A DNA stretch of 30,947 nucleotides from an uncultured Oscillospiraceae bacterium (GTDB lineage Bacteria > Bacillota > Clostridia > Oscillospirales > Acutalibacteraceae), in assembly GCA_910587835.1 (NCBI GenBank), contig CAJUNQ010000026.1, positions 1 through 30,947 of the forward strand. The letters are read 5' to 3'. The notes beneath the pieces were generated by a model. That model searched no databases. It was not told where the DNA came from and saw nothing but the letters and a program-made list of their open reading frames with translations. Shown here piece by piece: positions 21,130 through 29,597 of the stretch; position 1 is the first letter of the stretch, and each line of letters begins with the position of its first letter. The position numbers were made by a program, and so were the translations under genes.

Positions 21130-23397
21130 ATGGACATAAAAAATCTCGTCTCACAAATGACTTTGGAGGAAAAAGCCAAATTCTGCTCCGGCGCGGACTT
21201 CTGGCATGTGGAGGGCCTGCCCCGGCTGGGCATTCCCTCTGTTATGGTTACCGACGGCCCCTGCGGGCTGCGCAAGCAGGCCGGCGACACCGACCACCTG
21301 GGCCTCAACGCCTCGGTCACTGCTATCAGCTACCCCACCGGCTCCTGTGTGGCCTGCTCCTTTGACCGGGACCTGCTCCGGGAGTCCGGGGAGGCCCTGG
21401 GCGACGAGTGTCAGGCCGAGGACGTGGCCGTGCTGCTGGGGCCCGCGGTGAACATCAAGCGCTCGCCCCTGTGCGGCCGCAATTTCGAGTATTTCTCTGA
21501 GGACCCCTACCTGGCCGGGGAGCTGTCCGCCGCCTACATCAAGGGGGTGCAGAGCAAAAATGTGGGCACCAGCCTGAAGCATTTTGCCGCCAACTCCATG
21601 GAGCACCGCCGCATGACCAGCGACAGTGTGGTGGACGAGCGCACCCTGCGGGAAATCTATCTGCCCGCCTTTGAGAAGTCGGTGAAGGAGGCCCAGCCCT
21701 GGACCATCATGTGCTCCTATAACCAGGTCAACGGCGACTTTGCCTCAGAGAACCACCGGCTGCTCACCGAGATTCTTCGGGACGAATGGGGCTTTGAGGG
21801 GGCTGTGATGAGCGACTGGGGCGCGGTAAACGACCGGGTGAAGGGCGTGCCCGCAGGCATGGACCTGGAAATGCCCGGCCCCGGCACAGCCAACACCGAA
21901 AAGCTCATTGCCGCCGTTCAGGCCGGAGACATGAAGGAGAGCGACCTGGACACTGCCGTGGAGCGCATTCTGGGCTTTGTCTACAAATATGCCGAGAACC
22001 GCAAGCCCGACACCAAATTCGACCATGAGCGGGACCATCAGAAGGCCCGGCGGATGGCTGCCGAGTCTATGGTGCTGCTGAAGAACGACGGCCTTCTGCC
22101 CCTTGCCCCGTCCTCAAAAACGGCTTTTATCGGCAAGTTTGCCGCCGAGCCCCGGTTCCAGGGGGGCGGCAGCTCCCATGTAAGCTGCTATAAGGTCTCC
22201 GGCTCGGTAGAGGCCGGGGAGAAATACGGCGTAACCTATGCCCAGGGCTACGACACCAAAACCCAGGAGCCGGACGAGGCCCTCATCGCCCAGGCGGTGG
22301 AAGCCGCCCGGTCCGCCGAAAACGCCGTGGTGTTTATCGGCATTACCGACGCTATGGAGAGCGAGGGCTTTGACCGGAAGGATATGAAGATTCCCGCCTG
22401 CCAGCAGAGGCTGCTGGAGGAGGTGGTGAAGGTTCAGCCCAACACCGCCGTGGTGGTGGAGTGCGGCAGCGCCATTGAAATGCCCTGGATTGAGGACGTG
22501 AGGGCCGTGCTCTACGCCTACCTGGGGGGCGAGGCCGTGGGCCCCGCCATTGTGGACATTCTGTTCGGAGAGGTGAACCCCAGCGGCAAGCTGGCGGAGA
22601 CCTTCCCCCTGCGGCTGGAGGACAATCCCTCTTACCTCTACTACTTTGGCGAGGCTGACCGCACCGAGTACAGGGAGGGCATTTTTGTGGGCTACCGGTA
22701 TTATGACAAGAAGAACCTGCCGGTGCTGTTCCCCTTTGGCCACGGGCTGAGCTATACCCGGTTTGCCTACAGCGGCCTGACCTTGGACAAGGCCGAGATG
22801 AAGGACACCGACGCCCTCACCGCCACCGTGAAGGTGAAGAATGTGGGCGACCGGGCCGGCAAGGAGATTGTTCAGCTGTATGTGGCGGACGACGAGAGCA
22901 CGGTCATTCGCCCGGTGAAGGAGCTGAAGGGCTTTGCCAAGGTAGAGCTGGCCCCCGGTGAGGAAAAGACTGTGAGCTTTACCCTGGATAAGCGGGCCTT
23001 TGCCTACTACAACACCGACCTGGCGGACTGGCACGTGGAGACCGGCAGCTTCACCGTCATGGTGGGCAGGTCCAGCCGGGAGATAGAGCTTACCGCCAAG
23101 GTGCGGGTAGAGAGCACCCAGCCTGTGAAAAAGACCTACCACTGGAACAGCACGGTTGGGGACATTATGGCGGACCCCAAGGGCGCCCAGATGATGGGCC
23201 AGATGATGCAGGCCATGAACCCCCTGGCCGGGGCCGGCCCCCAAGAGGGCCAGGACGAGAGCCAGGCCATTATGGCCGGGGACGCTATGGCCGCCATGAT
23301 GAACTACATGCCCCTGCGGGCCCTGGTGATGTTCGCCGGGGGCTCGGCCGAGGCGGCGGCGGGCATTCAGCAGCTCATCGACGGGCTGAACGCATAA
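21130..23397 (+). CDS. Glycoside hydrolase family 3 beta-glucosidase
   Basis: This 755-aa protein starts at the ATG at 21130, 11 nt after AGGAAGGAG. It has the full GH3 layout: N-terminal barrel (MTLEEKAKFCSGADFWH, MVTDGPCGLR, LLGPAVNIKRSPLCGRNFEYFSEDP, LKHFAANSMEHRR, IMCSYNQVNG), nucleophile D229 in AVMSDWGAV, the alpha/beta sandwich (GGGSSHVSC, LFGEVNPSGKLAETFP) and a fibronectin-III-like domain (YTRFAYSGL, VKNVGDRAGKEIVQLYV). It lacks a signal peptide, so it acts in the cytoplasm on imported beta-glucosides or related oligosaccharides. The last ~80 residues are Met/Ala/Gly-rich with no known domain. Xylosidase or other GH3 specificity cannot be excluded. Confidence 0.94.
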   Translation: MDIKNLVSQMTLEEKAKFCSGADFWHVEGLPRLGIPSVMVTDGPCGLRKQAGDTDHLGLNASVTAISYPTGSCVACSFDRDLLRESGEALGDECQAEDVAVLLGPAVNIKRSPLCGRNFEYFSEDPYLAGELSAAYIKGVQSKNVGTSLKHFAANSMEHRRMTSDSVVDERTLREIYLPAFEKSVKEAQPWTIMCSYNQVNGDFASENHRLLTEILRDEWGFEGAVMSDWGAVNDRVKGVPAGMDLEMPGPGTANTEKLIAAVQAGDMKESDLDTAVERILGFVYKYAENRKPDTKFDHERDHQKARRMAAESMVLLKNDGLLPLAPSSKTAFIGKFAAEPRFQGGGSSHVSCYKVSGSVEAGEKYGVTYAQGYDTKTQEPDEALIAQAVEAARSAENAVVFIGITDAMESEGFDRKDMKIPACQQRLLEEVVKVQPNTAVVVECGSAIEMPWIEDVRAVLYAYLGGEAVGPAIVDILFGEVNPSGKLAETFPLRLEDNPSYLYYFGEADRTEYREGIFVGYRYYDKKNLPVLFPFGHGLSYTRFAYSGLTLDKAEMKDTDALTATVKVKNVGDRAGKEIVQLYVADDESTVIRPVKELKGFAKVELAPGEEKTVSFTLDKRAFAYYNTDLADWHVETGSFTVMVGRSSREIELTAKVRVESTQPVKKTYHWNSTVGDIMADPKGAQMMGQMMQAMNPLAGAGPQEGQDESQAIMAGDAMAAMMNYMPLRALVMFAGGSAEAAAGIQQLIDGLNA

Positions 23398-23402
23398 TAA
23401 AA

Positions 23403-23438
23403 GCATGGGGTTTCCCGGGAGGCCGGGGAGCCCCATGC
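23403..23438 (+). other. Intercistronic hairpin between the glucosidase and luxS genes
   Basis: GCATGGGG (23403-23410) pairs with CCCCATGC (23431-23438). No T-run follows, so it may be a transcript-processing or stabilising hairpin rather than a terminator. luxS begins 25 bp later with its own ribosome site. Confidence 0.5.
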
Positions 23439-23463
23439 CATCATGATACAAAGGAGAAAGCGT

Positions 23464-23925
23464 ATGAAAAAAATCGCAAGCTTTACCGTAAACCATGACA
23501 AGCTGGAAAAGGGCATGTATGTCTCCCGGGTAGACGGGGACGTGGCTACCTATGACATCCGCATGAAAAAGCCCAATGGGGGCGACTATCTGAGCAACAG
23601 CGCCCTGCACACCTTTGAGCACCTGTTTGCCACCTATGCCCGCAACTCCCCCCTGTCCGACCAGGTGGTCTATGTGGGGCCCATGGGCTGCCGCACCGGC
23701 TTCTACCTGCTGGTGCGGGACACGGTCAGCAAGGAGCAGGCCATTGCCCTGGTGCAGGAGACATTCCGGTTTGTAGAGGGCTTTTCGGGGGAAATTCCCG
23801 GCAGCAAGCGGGAGGAATGCGGCAACTATCTGGACCACGACCTGCCCGGAGCCCAGGCCGTTGCCCGGGACATGAGCGCGGTGCTGGCCGGCTGGACCCC
23901 CGAAAAAATGGAGTACGCGACCTGA
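23464..23925 (+). CDS. luxS: S-ribosylhomocysteine lyase (autoinducer-2 synthesis)
   Basis: This 153-aa protein starts at the ATG at 23464 after AAAGGAG and has normal LuxS length. It splits S-ribosylhomocysteine into homocysteine and DPD, the AI-2 precursor. Metal ligands are H49 and H53 (SALHTFEHLFATYARNS) and C119 (REECGNYLDHDLP); the catalytic cysteine is C76 (VGPMGCRTGFY). All key residues are present. No pfs/mtn or methionine gene lies nearby. It may be co-transcribed with the GH3 gene 66 bp upstream. A small GGGCG/CGCCC hairpin (23949-23962) with a distant T6 run follows but is a weak terminator. Confidence 0.97.
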   Translation: MKKIASFTVNHDKLEKGMYVSRVDGDVATYDIRMKKPNGGDYLSNSALHTFEHLFATYARNSPLSDQVVYVGPMGCRTGFYLLVRDTVSKEQAIALVQETFRFVEGFSGEIPGSKREECGNYLDHDLPGAQAVARDMSAVLAGWTPEKMEYAT

Positions 23926-24106
23926 GCTGACAGACTCCGGCAGAGAATGGGCGGGAACGCCCCCATAATTCAGCCAGTTTTTTGAGAGCCCAGTAGTATG
24001 ATATGAGCTAAGGCCCTGCCAGGTAAAAATATTTCCCTGCAGAGGAATATTCTACCCGGGTACGAACCATATTATGGGACAGGTACCAGGCAGTGCCAAA
24101 AATCCC

Positions 24107-24139
24107 GGGACAGTCCATAAAGCCCTCCGGCTCTGTCCC
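24107..24139 (+). promoter_or_regulatory. Hairpin just upstream of the wall-hydrolase ribosome site
   Basis: GGGACAG (24107-24113) pairs with CTGTCCC (24133-24139) and ends a few bases before AGAAAGGA. It could affect translation of the hydrolase gene. No convincing promoter is seen in 23926-24160. Confidence 0.4.
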
Positions 24140-24160
24140 AAGAGAAAGGACGTGCTCATA

Positions 24161-24847
24161 TTGAAAAAAAGACTGACTGCGATTTTGCTGCTGGCGGCCA
24201 TGCTGTGCGGGGCAGGGCCCCGGGCCTCGGCCTGGGGGGTGGGAGACCAGCTTACGGTAACCGGCTACGACCCCAACGCGGACTACACCACCCTGATGCT
24301 CCGCGCCCTGAAGGACGGCGGAGCCTACGCCATGCAGATCGGGGCCATCTATGAGCGGCAGCGCAACCTGAAGATTGACGACATGGGGCTAACCCAGTAC
24401 AAAAAGACCAGCTACTTTGTGGACTACTCCACGGCGGAGGAGATTCTGCAAGCCATGGAGGACGCCAAAAAGCCCAAGCCCACCTACACAGCCGAGGACC
24501 TGGACCTGCTGGCCCGAATTATCAACGCCGAGGCAGGCTGCGACTGGATGCCCGACTGGGTGCAGCGCATGGTGGGCAGCGTGGTGCTCAACCGGGTAAA
24601 GTCCAACCGGTTTCCCAACACCATCCGGGAGGTGATCTACCAGCCCGGGCAGTATGGGCCGGTGACCAATGGCTCCATTCACAAAAAGCCCACCCAAAAG
24701 GTGCTGAAAAACGCCAAATATGTGCTGGAAAACGGCCCCAACTGCCCCGAGGGCGTGGTGGGACAGAGCGGCTTCATCCAGGGGAAGGTCCACGCCACCT
24801 ACTATGACCCCTACCTGGGCACCACCATGTATTTCTGCTATATGTAG
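24161..24847 (+). CDS. SleB-like cell wall hydrolase, secreted
   Basis: This 228-aa protein starts at TTG 24161, 10 nt after AGAAAGGA; an in-frame GTG at 24152 is too close to the ribosome site. Residues 1-24 are a signal peptide (KKRLTAILLLAAMLCGAGPRASA). After a spacer of ~80 residues, the catalytic domain begins at AEDLDLLARIINAEAG, with the likely catalytic E124, then VGSVVLNRVKSNRFPNTIREVIYQPGQYGPV and LKNAKYVLENG. This is the Hydrolase_2 family, whose SleB and CwlJ members cleave peptidoglycan in spore cortex; many relatives act on vegetative walls. The role here is not certain. A bidirectional terminator follows. Confidence 0.9.
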   Translation: MKKRLTAILLLAAMLCGAGPRASAWGVGDQLTVTGYDPNADYTTLMLRALKDGGAYAMQIGAIYERQRNLKIDDMGLTQYKKTSYFVDYSTAEEILQAMEDAKKPKPTYTAEDLDLLARIINAEAGCDWMPDWVQRMVGSVVLNRVKSNRFPNTIREVIYQPGQYGPVTNGSIHKKPTQKVLKNAKYVLENGPNCPEGVVGQSGFIQGKVHATYYDPYLGTTMYFCYM

Positions 24848-24939
24848 CCGTCTATAGATAGACGGCAGGCAAAAAAAAGAGCTTCCCCTTCCCAGCCCGG
24901 TTTTTCTGTGGGCTGCAAGGGCAAGCTCTTTTTCTTTTC
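24847..24939. terminator. Bidirectional terminator between convergent genes
   Basis: A small hairpin, GCCGTCTA-TAGA-TAGACGGC (24847-24866), starts at the last base of the hydrolase stop codon. A larger stem follows, pairing AGAGCTT (24878-24884) with AAGCTCT (24923-24929) and inner AGCCC with GGGCT. It is flanked by A8 on the left and TTTTCTTTT on the right, so it can stop transcription in both directions. Confidence 0.88.
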
Positions 24940-24975
24940 TCAGGGCAGCGTCTGTTTTTTAAGGCAACGCTGGGT

Positions 24976-25060
24976 TTTGGGCCGGAAATCCGTGATTTTT
25001 AAGGGGTTTTTGACACAAAAAGCGCCGTTTTCGGCCAAAAACAGACCGCATTTCAGGCTT
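24976..25060. repeat. Dispersed repeat, copy 2
   Basis: Homologous to 14165-14256, with an internal deletion after GATTT. Its ends pair as GGCCGGAAA with a TTTTCGGCC-like arm, so the inverted structure is kept although the bases differ from copy 1. It lies 12 bp from the FemAB-like stop codon. Confidence 0.7.
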
Positions 25061-25072
25061 GTCAAACAGGCT

Positions 25073-26110
25073 CTACAGCAGCTTCTGATAGCCCACCCAT
25101 TTCAGCACCCGGTCAAAGGCCGCCTTATAGCGCCGGGCAAAGGTCTGGGTAAACTCACCCGCGTACACGGCCAGCCGCCCGTTAAACCCGCTTTTGAACT
25201 GGTAGACCCCATAGTTGGGGTGGCTGGGGTCATGCCAGTGGGGCACCCCCTCAAAGTCGTAAATTTCGCAGCCGGACTCCTCCGCCCAGCGGATCATCTC
25301 CCACTGCATGAGATAGTTGGGCATCAGCTCCCGGCGGCGGCTGGCGGAGGCCCCGTATACATAGCTCACCCGCCCCCCATAGCGCACGCAGATGGCCCCG
25401 GACAGGGCCTCGCCCTGGTAGTGGCACAGATACAGCCGGCAGCGGTCTCCCAAAGAGTCCATCATCCGGGCAAAATACGCCCGAGAGCGCATCTGAAAGC
25501 CGTCCCGGCGGCTGGTCTCCTCCATCAGGGCCATAAACTCGTCCAGCCGCTCTTTGCCATACACCCCGCACACAACCCCCTTGCGCTGGGCCAGCCGGAT
25601 GTTATAGCGGCACTTGCTTTTAAAGGAGGCCAGCAGCTGGTCCTGGTCCCGGCCCTGCAGCTCCAGAATATAGTTGCTGCGGCACTGAATGCCCAGGTCG
25701 TCCTGCCGCCAGGGCACAAAGCTCAGGCCGGCCGCCCGCAGGGTGTGCACCTTTTTATCCTCCGACTCCTCCACCTGGGGGTCCATTTTGCAGTAATAGG
25801 CCCGGTATTTCCGCGAGAGCTCCTCCAAGCCCTCCATCAGGTCCTCAAAGGCCGCTACGTTCTCATAGTCCCACACAGGCCCCCGGGGGCAGTAGAGGAA
25901 GGGCCGCAGGGGTGGGGGAAACTTTTTCACCAGCACCAGGGCCGTGGCCCGCAGCCGCCCCTGGCTGTCCCGAGAGAGCACGGCCTCGTGCCGCCAGTTT
26001 TGCTTGACCCCGCACCAATGGGCGGACTGCAAATAGCTGCCGCCCCGGCTCTCTACAAAGTCCTCATATTCGCGCACTGCCTCTTGATCGGCAAAATTCA
26101 GAAATTCCAT
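25073..26110 (-). CDS. FemAB/FemX-like peptidoglycan bridge aminoacyltransferase
   Basis: This 345-aa protein starts at the ATG at 26110, 8 nt after AAGGTGG; a GTG at 26122 is possible but overlaps the ribosome site. It shows the FemXAB GNAT-type double domain: GSYLQSAHWCGVKQ, FLYCPRGPVWDYEN, YYCKMDPQVEE, SNYILELQGRDQDQLLASFKSKCRYNIRLAQRKGV, DGFQMRSRAYFARM, GEALSGAICVRYGGRVSYVYGAS, YDFEGVPHWHDPSHPNYGVYQFKSGFNG. Such enzymes add amino acids from aminoacyl-tRNA to lipid II stem peptides. It lacks the long coiled coil of staphylococcal FemA, as FemX and clostridial forms do. The amino acid added is unknown. It is divergent from the lactonase gene. Confidence 0.9.
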   Translation of the reverse strand: MEFLNFADQEAVREYEDFVESRGGSYLQSAHWCGVKQNWRHEAVLSRDSQGRLRATALVLVKKFPPPLRPFLYCPRGPVWDYENVAAFEDLMEGLEELSRKYRAYYCKMDPQVEESEDKKVHTLRAAGLSFVPWRQDDLGIQCRSNYILELQGRDQDQLLASFKSKCRYNIRLAQRKGVVCGVYGKERLDEFMALMEETSRRDGFQMRSRAYFARMMDSLGDRCRLYLCHYQGEALSGAICVRYGGRVSYVYGASASRRRELMPNYLMQWEMIRWAEESGCEIYDFEGVPHWHDPSHPNYGVYQFKSGFNGRLAVYAGEFTQTFARRYKAAFDRVLKWVGYQKLL

Positions 26111-26188
26111 ACATACACCCACCTTTCCGTTCTTCTGACCATTAGACGGGAGGGGTTACAAAAAGGTAACGTCCGCAAAAAAATTATT

Positions 26189-26218
26189 TTGCAATCCAGC
26201 CGGCTCAGGGTGTATAAT
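26189..26218 (+). promoter_or_regulatory. Promoter of the lactonase gene
   Basis: TTGCAA (26189-26194) and TATAAT (26213-26218) are 18 bp apart. The ATG at 26217 overlaps the -10 box, so it cannot be the start codon, which fixes the start at 26241. A weak divergent promoter for the FemAB-like gene (minus-strand TTACCT, 17 bp, TCTAAT near 26138) shares this 130-bp region. Confidence 0.85.
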
Positions 26219-26240
26219 GGAGAAAAATGGAGGTGCGCGT

Positions 26241-27239
26241 ATGTGTCAATATGAACTGTGGGCCGGGTGTTACACCGGCGGCAGGCCCGGCACAGGGGCC
26301 TGGCGGCTGGGGTTTGACGGCACGGCCCTGAAGGTGGCGGAGCGTTGGCAGGGGCTGACGGACTCCTCTTACCTGCAGCCGGTGGGGGGCCGGGTGTTCG
26401 CCGTGGAGGAGCTGCCGGACAGCGCAGCCCTGGTGGAGCTGCTCCCCGGGGGCAGGCTGGACCGGCGCCCGCTGCCGGGGTCTGGGCTGTGCCATGTAAC
26501 GGCCTGGGGCGGCAGGCTCTATGCCTCCGGCTACAGCGGGGGATGCCTGGCCGGGCTGGACCTGGACACGGGCAAGCCCTGCTGCTATTTGGAGCACAGC
26601 GGCCAGGGCCCCAACCCGGCCCGCCAGGACCGGGCCCATATTCACTCGGCCCAGCCCAGCCCCGACGGCTCCCGGCTGCTGGTGGCCGACCTGGGCCTGG
26701 ACCGGCTGTTTCAGTACGCCGCCCAGCCGGACGGGGCCCTGACCCCCTTTGCCCCCCAGCCCTGGGTGTGCACTCCGCCCGGCGAGGGGCCCCGGCACTT
26801 TGCCTTTCATCCCAGCGGGCAGGCCCTCTATCTGGCCGCCGAGCTGGGGCTGAAGCTGCTGGTCTACCGGCTGCAGGGGGACCGGCTGGAATTCTGTCAG
26901 GCCCACGCTCTGGGGGACCCTCACAGTCAGCCGGAGTCTTTGGCGGCGGACGTGCAGGTAAGCCCGGACGGGCGGTTTGTGTACGCCTCGGTGCGGGGGT
27001 CTGACGTCATCCTCTGCTTCCGCGCGGAGGATGCTGCCAGCCTGCGCCCCGCGGGCAGCTTCCCCAGCGGCGGGCGGTCTCCCAGAAGCTTCAGCCTGAG
27101 CCCCGACGGCCAATTTCTGGCTGCGGCCAACCAGAGCGGCGTTCTGGCGGTGTTCCCTCTGGACCAAGAGACCGGGGCCCTGCTGCCCCTTTGCGCAGCG
27201 ATTGACCTGCCTGAGGTTTGCTGCGTAAAGTTTGCCTGA
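26241..27239 (+). CDS. Lactonase-family (6-phosphogluconolactonase-like) seven-bladed beta-propeller
   Basis: This 332-aa protein starts at the ATG at 26241 after TGGAGGTG. Repeated propeller blades include CYTGGRPGTGAWRLGFD, RAHIHSAQPSPDGSRLLVADLGLDRLFQY, GEGPRHFAFHPSGQALYLAAELGLKLLVYRL, ADVQVSPDGRFVYASVRGSDVILCF and GGRSPRSFSLSPDGQFLAAANQSGVLAVF. These match the family of E. coli and Bacillus Pgl-type lactonases, at normal length. Known members hydrolyse 6-phosphogluconolactone in the pentose phosphate pathway; some relatives act on other lactones, so the substrate is not certain. It is a single-gene unit with its own promoter and strong terminator and has no signal peptide. Confidence 0.88.
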   Translation: MCQYELWAGCYTGGRPGTGAWRLGFDGTALKVAERWQGLTDSSYLQPVGGRVFAVEELPDSAALVELLPGGRLDRRPLPGSGLCHVTAWGGRLYASGYSGGCLAGLDLDTGKPCCYLEHSGQGPNPARQDRAHIHSAQPSPDGSRLLVADLGLDRLFQYAAQPDGALTPFAPQPWVCTPPGEGPRHFAFHPSGQALYLAAELGLKLLVYRLQGDRLEFCQAHALGDPHSQPESLAADVQVSPDGRFVYASVRGSDVILCFRAEDAASLRPAGSFPSGGRSPRSFSLSPDGQFLAAANQSGVLAVFPLDQETGALLPLCAAIDLPEVCCVKFA

Positions 27240-27250
27240 CACAAAACCGC

Positions 27251-27290
27251 AAAAAGCAGCCCAAAGGGATTTCCCTCTGGGCTGCTTTTT
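27251..27290 (+). terminator. Terminator of the lactonase gene
   Basis: AAAAAGCAGCCC (27251-27262) pairs with GGGCTGCTTTTT (27279-27290), with an inner GGG/CCC pair. It is a perfect A-tract/T-tract hairpin, 11 bp after the stop codon, and also usable from the opposite strand. Confidence 0.92.
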
Positions 27291-27579
27291 CGTAAACGCA
27301 CTTGAAAATCGGTACATACCTCTTTTGAACTGCGTTAACTATACTCATGGGGGCGGTCTATGTGTGGGAGAATCCTCCCCGCTGTTCCGACGTTTTTGTG
27401 GGGCGAATGCCTCTCCCTGTCGCGCGACCGGCGGCAGGGGGTGTATGGGGGGGAAGGGAAACGCCCTCTCCCCTTTCTCAGCGCCTACGCCAGTCTGACC
27501 GGCAAATTGCGCCGCCGACAGCCTTGCGCCGGCAAAATCCCGCTCCGTCATCCTGGCGCAAATCTTACCGGCAAATCCC
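27291..27579. other. Intergenic stretch with short repeats only
   Basis: Between two convergent genes. Three copies of a CCGGCAAA(A)T motif (about 27500, 27530 and 27570) and the words TTGCGCC/GGCGCAA recur here. Open frames are unlikely to be genes: they lack ribosome sites and have skewed composition. Nothing else is recognised. Confidence 0.45.
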
Positions 27580-28953
27580 TCAGATCTGCCCCTTCTCCAT
27601 AAAGTTGTCGATCTTCGCCTTGATCTCGTCCTGCTTCAGATGCTTCAGCAAATACCCCGCCGGGTTCAGGGGCATCACATTGATCATGCTCTCCCTGTCC
27701 CGCCGGCCGGTGAGAAAAATAACCGGGGTGTTCTCAAACTCCTTGACCGAGCGGAGCATTTCCAGGGTCTGCCGGCCGTCGCACACAGGCATCTCATAGT
27801 CCAGCAGCACCAGGTCCGGCTGCTCCAGGGTAATGGACCGGAAGGCCGCGGCTCCTGAGTCCACCACCGACACCTCATAGTCCCCTTCCAGCAGCTTCTT
27901 CATGCCCAGGCGGATGGTGGCCGAGTCGTCTACCACCAGAATCTTCTTGCGCTGGGCCGCCTCCGCCTCCTCAGCCAGCTCCTTGCGCCGGCTCAGGTAC
28001 TTTTCCACCTCCCGCATGGCCTCCTGGTTCTCCACAGGCCCGCCAATGGTGCTCTGCAAAAGCTGAGGGGCAATGGCGCAGTAGGCAAAATACCCCGCCC
28101 CGCCGGTGTTGAACAGCAGGCTCACCTGGGGGGGCTCCCGGTCAAACACCTGCTGGAACTGATCAAAGGTGAGCAGTTTTTCCTCCTTCAGCTCATAGCT
28201 GTCCCCCTGGGGCAGGTGCTCCATTACCCCGGAGACAAACTGTCTGGCCGTATACCGGGCAGCATGAATGAGCATACTGTCCACCTTATTGGTTTTAACG
28301 CCCAAGGCCTTGCCCACGGTGTTCACCAGCAGCCGCTCCTCAAACACCATCATCACGTCCTGACGCTTGGGCTCCGGGCCGGCAGTCTCATAGGAGAGCC
28401 AGTAGTAGACCCCCTGGCCGAACTTCTCGCCCCCATAGGCCTCGCTGACCACCTGAGACTCCAGCTGGAACATCTCAAACACCAGCTGAATGATGACCTT
28501 TTTCATGGCGTCCAGCTCCTTCTCGGGCAAAAGCTGGCCCCATTTGCTGCAGCCCCTGCCCACAATGGCCTGGTCCTCTGTCAGGGTGTGGCCAATCAGC
28601 CAGCCCGCGCAGACCCCCAGAAAATGGTCCACCGCCTCAGGGGAATACCCGCTGTCCTCCAGCTCCTGGTACAGGGCGGGCAGGGTGTTCTCCCGAAAGT
28701 CCCGGTGCAGGTGCCGGTGGTGCTTTAACCCCTCGTAGCGGATAGAGGCCATGTAGGCCTCCTCGTCCTCAAAATGCTTCATGGCGTGGGCGTTGAAAAA
28801 CTTGATTCCCTCCTGACAGGTGCGCTGGTTCCTTTTTTCCTCTTCGCCAAAGGCGAACAGCTTGTTGATGATTTTGATCAGCCTTTGGTGCTCCTTGTCA
28901 ATCACATCCACTCCAATCAGGTACTCGTCCTTCCAAACCAACCGATTTTCCAT
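27580..28953 (-). CDS. Hemerythrin - CheX-like - receiver fusion protein
   Basis: This 457-aa protein starts at the ATG at 28953, 7 nt after GAGGAG. Residues 1-135 are a bacteriohemerythrin with all di-iron ligands: H22, H60, E64, H79, H83, H122 and D127 (DKEHQRL, KHFEDEEAYM, HHRHLH, HTLTED). Residues ~155-320 resemble a CheX-type domain (VDSMLIHAARYTARQFVSGVM), but the ExxN catalytic pair of CheX is not preserved, so phosphatase activity is doubtful. Residues ~340-457 are a receiver with D385 (VLLDYEMPVCDG), the acidic pair in VVDDSA, and Lys in LLKHL. Hemerythrins bind O2 or NO. A soluble O2/NO-linked signalling protein acting on chemotaxis or a kinase is inferred. No kinase or flagellar gene is adjacent. 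Confidence 0.85.
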   Translation of the reverse strand: MENRLVWKDEYLIGVDVIDKEHQRLIKIINKLFAFGEEEKRNQRTCQEGIKFFNAHAMKHFEDEEAYMASIRYEGLKHHRHLHRDFRENTLPALYQELEDSGYSPEAVDHFLGVCAGWLIGHTLTEDQAIVGRGCSKWGQLLPEKELDAMKKVIIQLVFEMFQLESQVVSEAYGGEKFGQGVYYWLSYETAGPEPKRQDVMMVFEERLLVNTVGKALGVKTNKVDSMLIHAARYTARQFVSGVMEHLPQGDSYELKEEKLLTFDQFQQVFDREPPQVSLLFNTGGAGYFAYCAIAPQLLQSTIGGPVENQEAMREVEKYLSRRKELAEEAEAAQRKKILVVDDSATIRLGMKKLLEGDYEVSVVDSGAAAFRSITLEQPDLVLLDYEMPVCDGRQTLEMLRSVKEFENTPVIFLTGRRDRESMINVMPLNPAGYLLKHLKQDEIKAKIDNFMEKGQI

Positions 28954-29364
28954 CAGGCTTCTCCTCTCCGGCATTTTTGATTATTTTTTGCATGATTCTT
29001 TCTGGGTCTTTCCTGGCTTCCAGGGGCCGGAGCTTCGGGCTTTGCGCAACAAAATACAGCCAGCTGGAAAGCCAGCTCGACTGTCTCCCCGGGGAAGCTC
29101 CCCTTGCTTTTTTCCGCCCCTCCTGCCCGGGCCAAACGCGCCTCCCGCCTGCCAGAGCCCCTGTCCCCCCTCTTTTTGGGACAAAGGACGCCGCCCTTTG
29201 CCAGCGGCGTAGGCTGTATGGACTCGCTGGGAGAAAGCCCGCGGTTCCGCCAAGCAAAAGGGCCGCGCTTTGCCCATCCAAAGCCTCTCCCGCTGTCTGC
29301 ATGGAGCTTTCCGGCGCTTTCGGGAAGCCAGGCAGGCCTCTTTGAGCGAGAGGAAAACTCCTTG
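28954..29364 (-). other. Long leader of the hemerythrin-fusion gene
   Basis: About 430 nt separate the promoter below from the start codon. It includes the hairpins AGCTGG/CCAGCT (29062-29077), CGCCGC/GCGGCG (about 29190-29210) and CCTCT/AGAGG. No known riboswitch or gene is recognised. The length suggests a regulatory leader or a decayed gene. Confidence 0.4.
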
Positions 29365-29408
29365 CGTTCGTCAGAACACATTATATCATAACCCGTTCGG
29401 GATGTCCA
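29365..29408 (-). promoter_or_regulatory. Promoter and dyad operator of the hemerythrin-fusion gene
   Basis: On the minus strand, TGGACA (29403-29408) and TATAAT (29380-29385) are 17 bp apart, followed by TGTTC-TGAC-GAACG (29365-29378). From TATGATATAATG through TGTTCTGACGAAC it is nearly identical to the block before the cysteine desulfidase gene, while the -35 and flanks differ. Confidence 0.72.
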
Positions 29409-29428
29409 GCTGTGAATATTTCTTTCAG

Positions 29429-29459
29429 GAAAGCATTCTCCAGTACGCCGAATGCTTTC
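29429..29459. repeat. 10-bp inverted repeat upstream of the hemerythrin promoter
   Basis: GAAAGCATTC (29429-29438) and GAATGCTTTC (29450-29459) are perfectly complementary with an 11-nt loop. It has no T-run. It lies 20 bp upstream of the -35 box and 140 bp downstream of dprA, so it could be an operator or an RNA hairpin at the 3' end of dprA mRNA. A motif TTTTTGCCGTCAG...CTCCCCTGTAC occurs twice nearby (about 29491 and 29586). Confidence 0.5.
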
Positions 29460-29597
29460 AACCCCTGTCAGAATACGCCGGAATGGCGGATTTTTGCCGT
29501 CAGACCCTCCCCTGTACAATGGAATGGGCTGGCGTTAAGGGCTTTTGGCGGACGCTGGGGCTGTTGGAAAGCAGAAAAAAAGCGAAATTTTTTGCCG

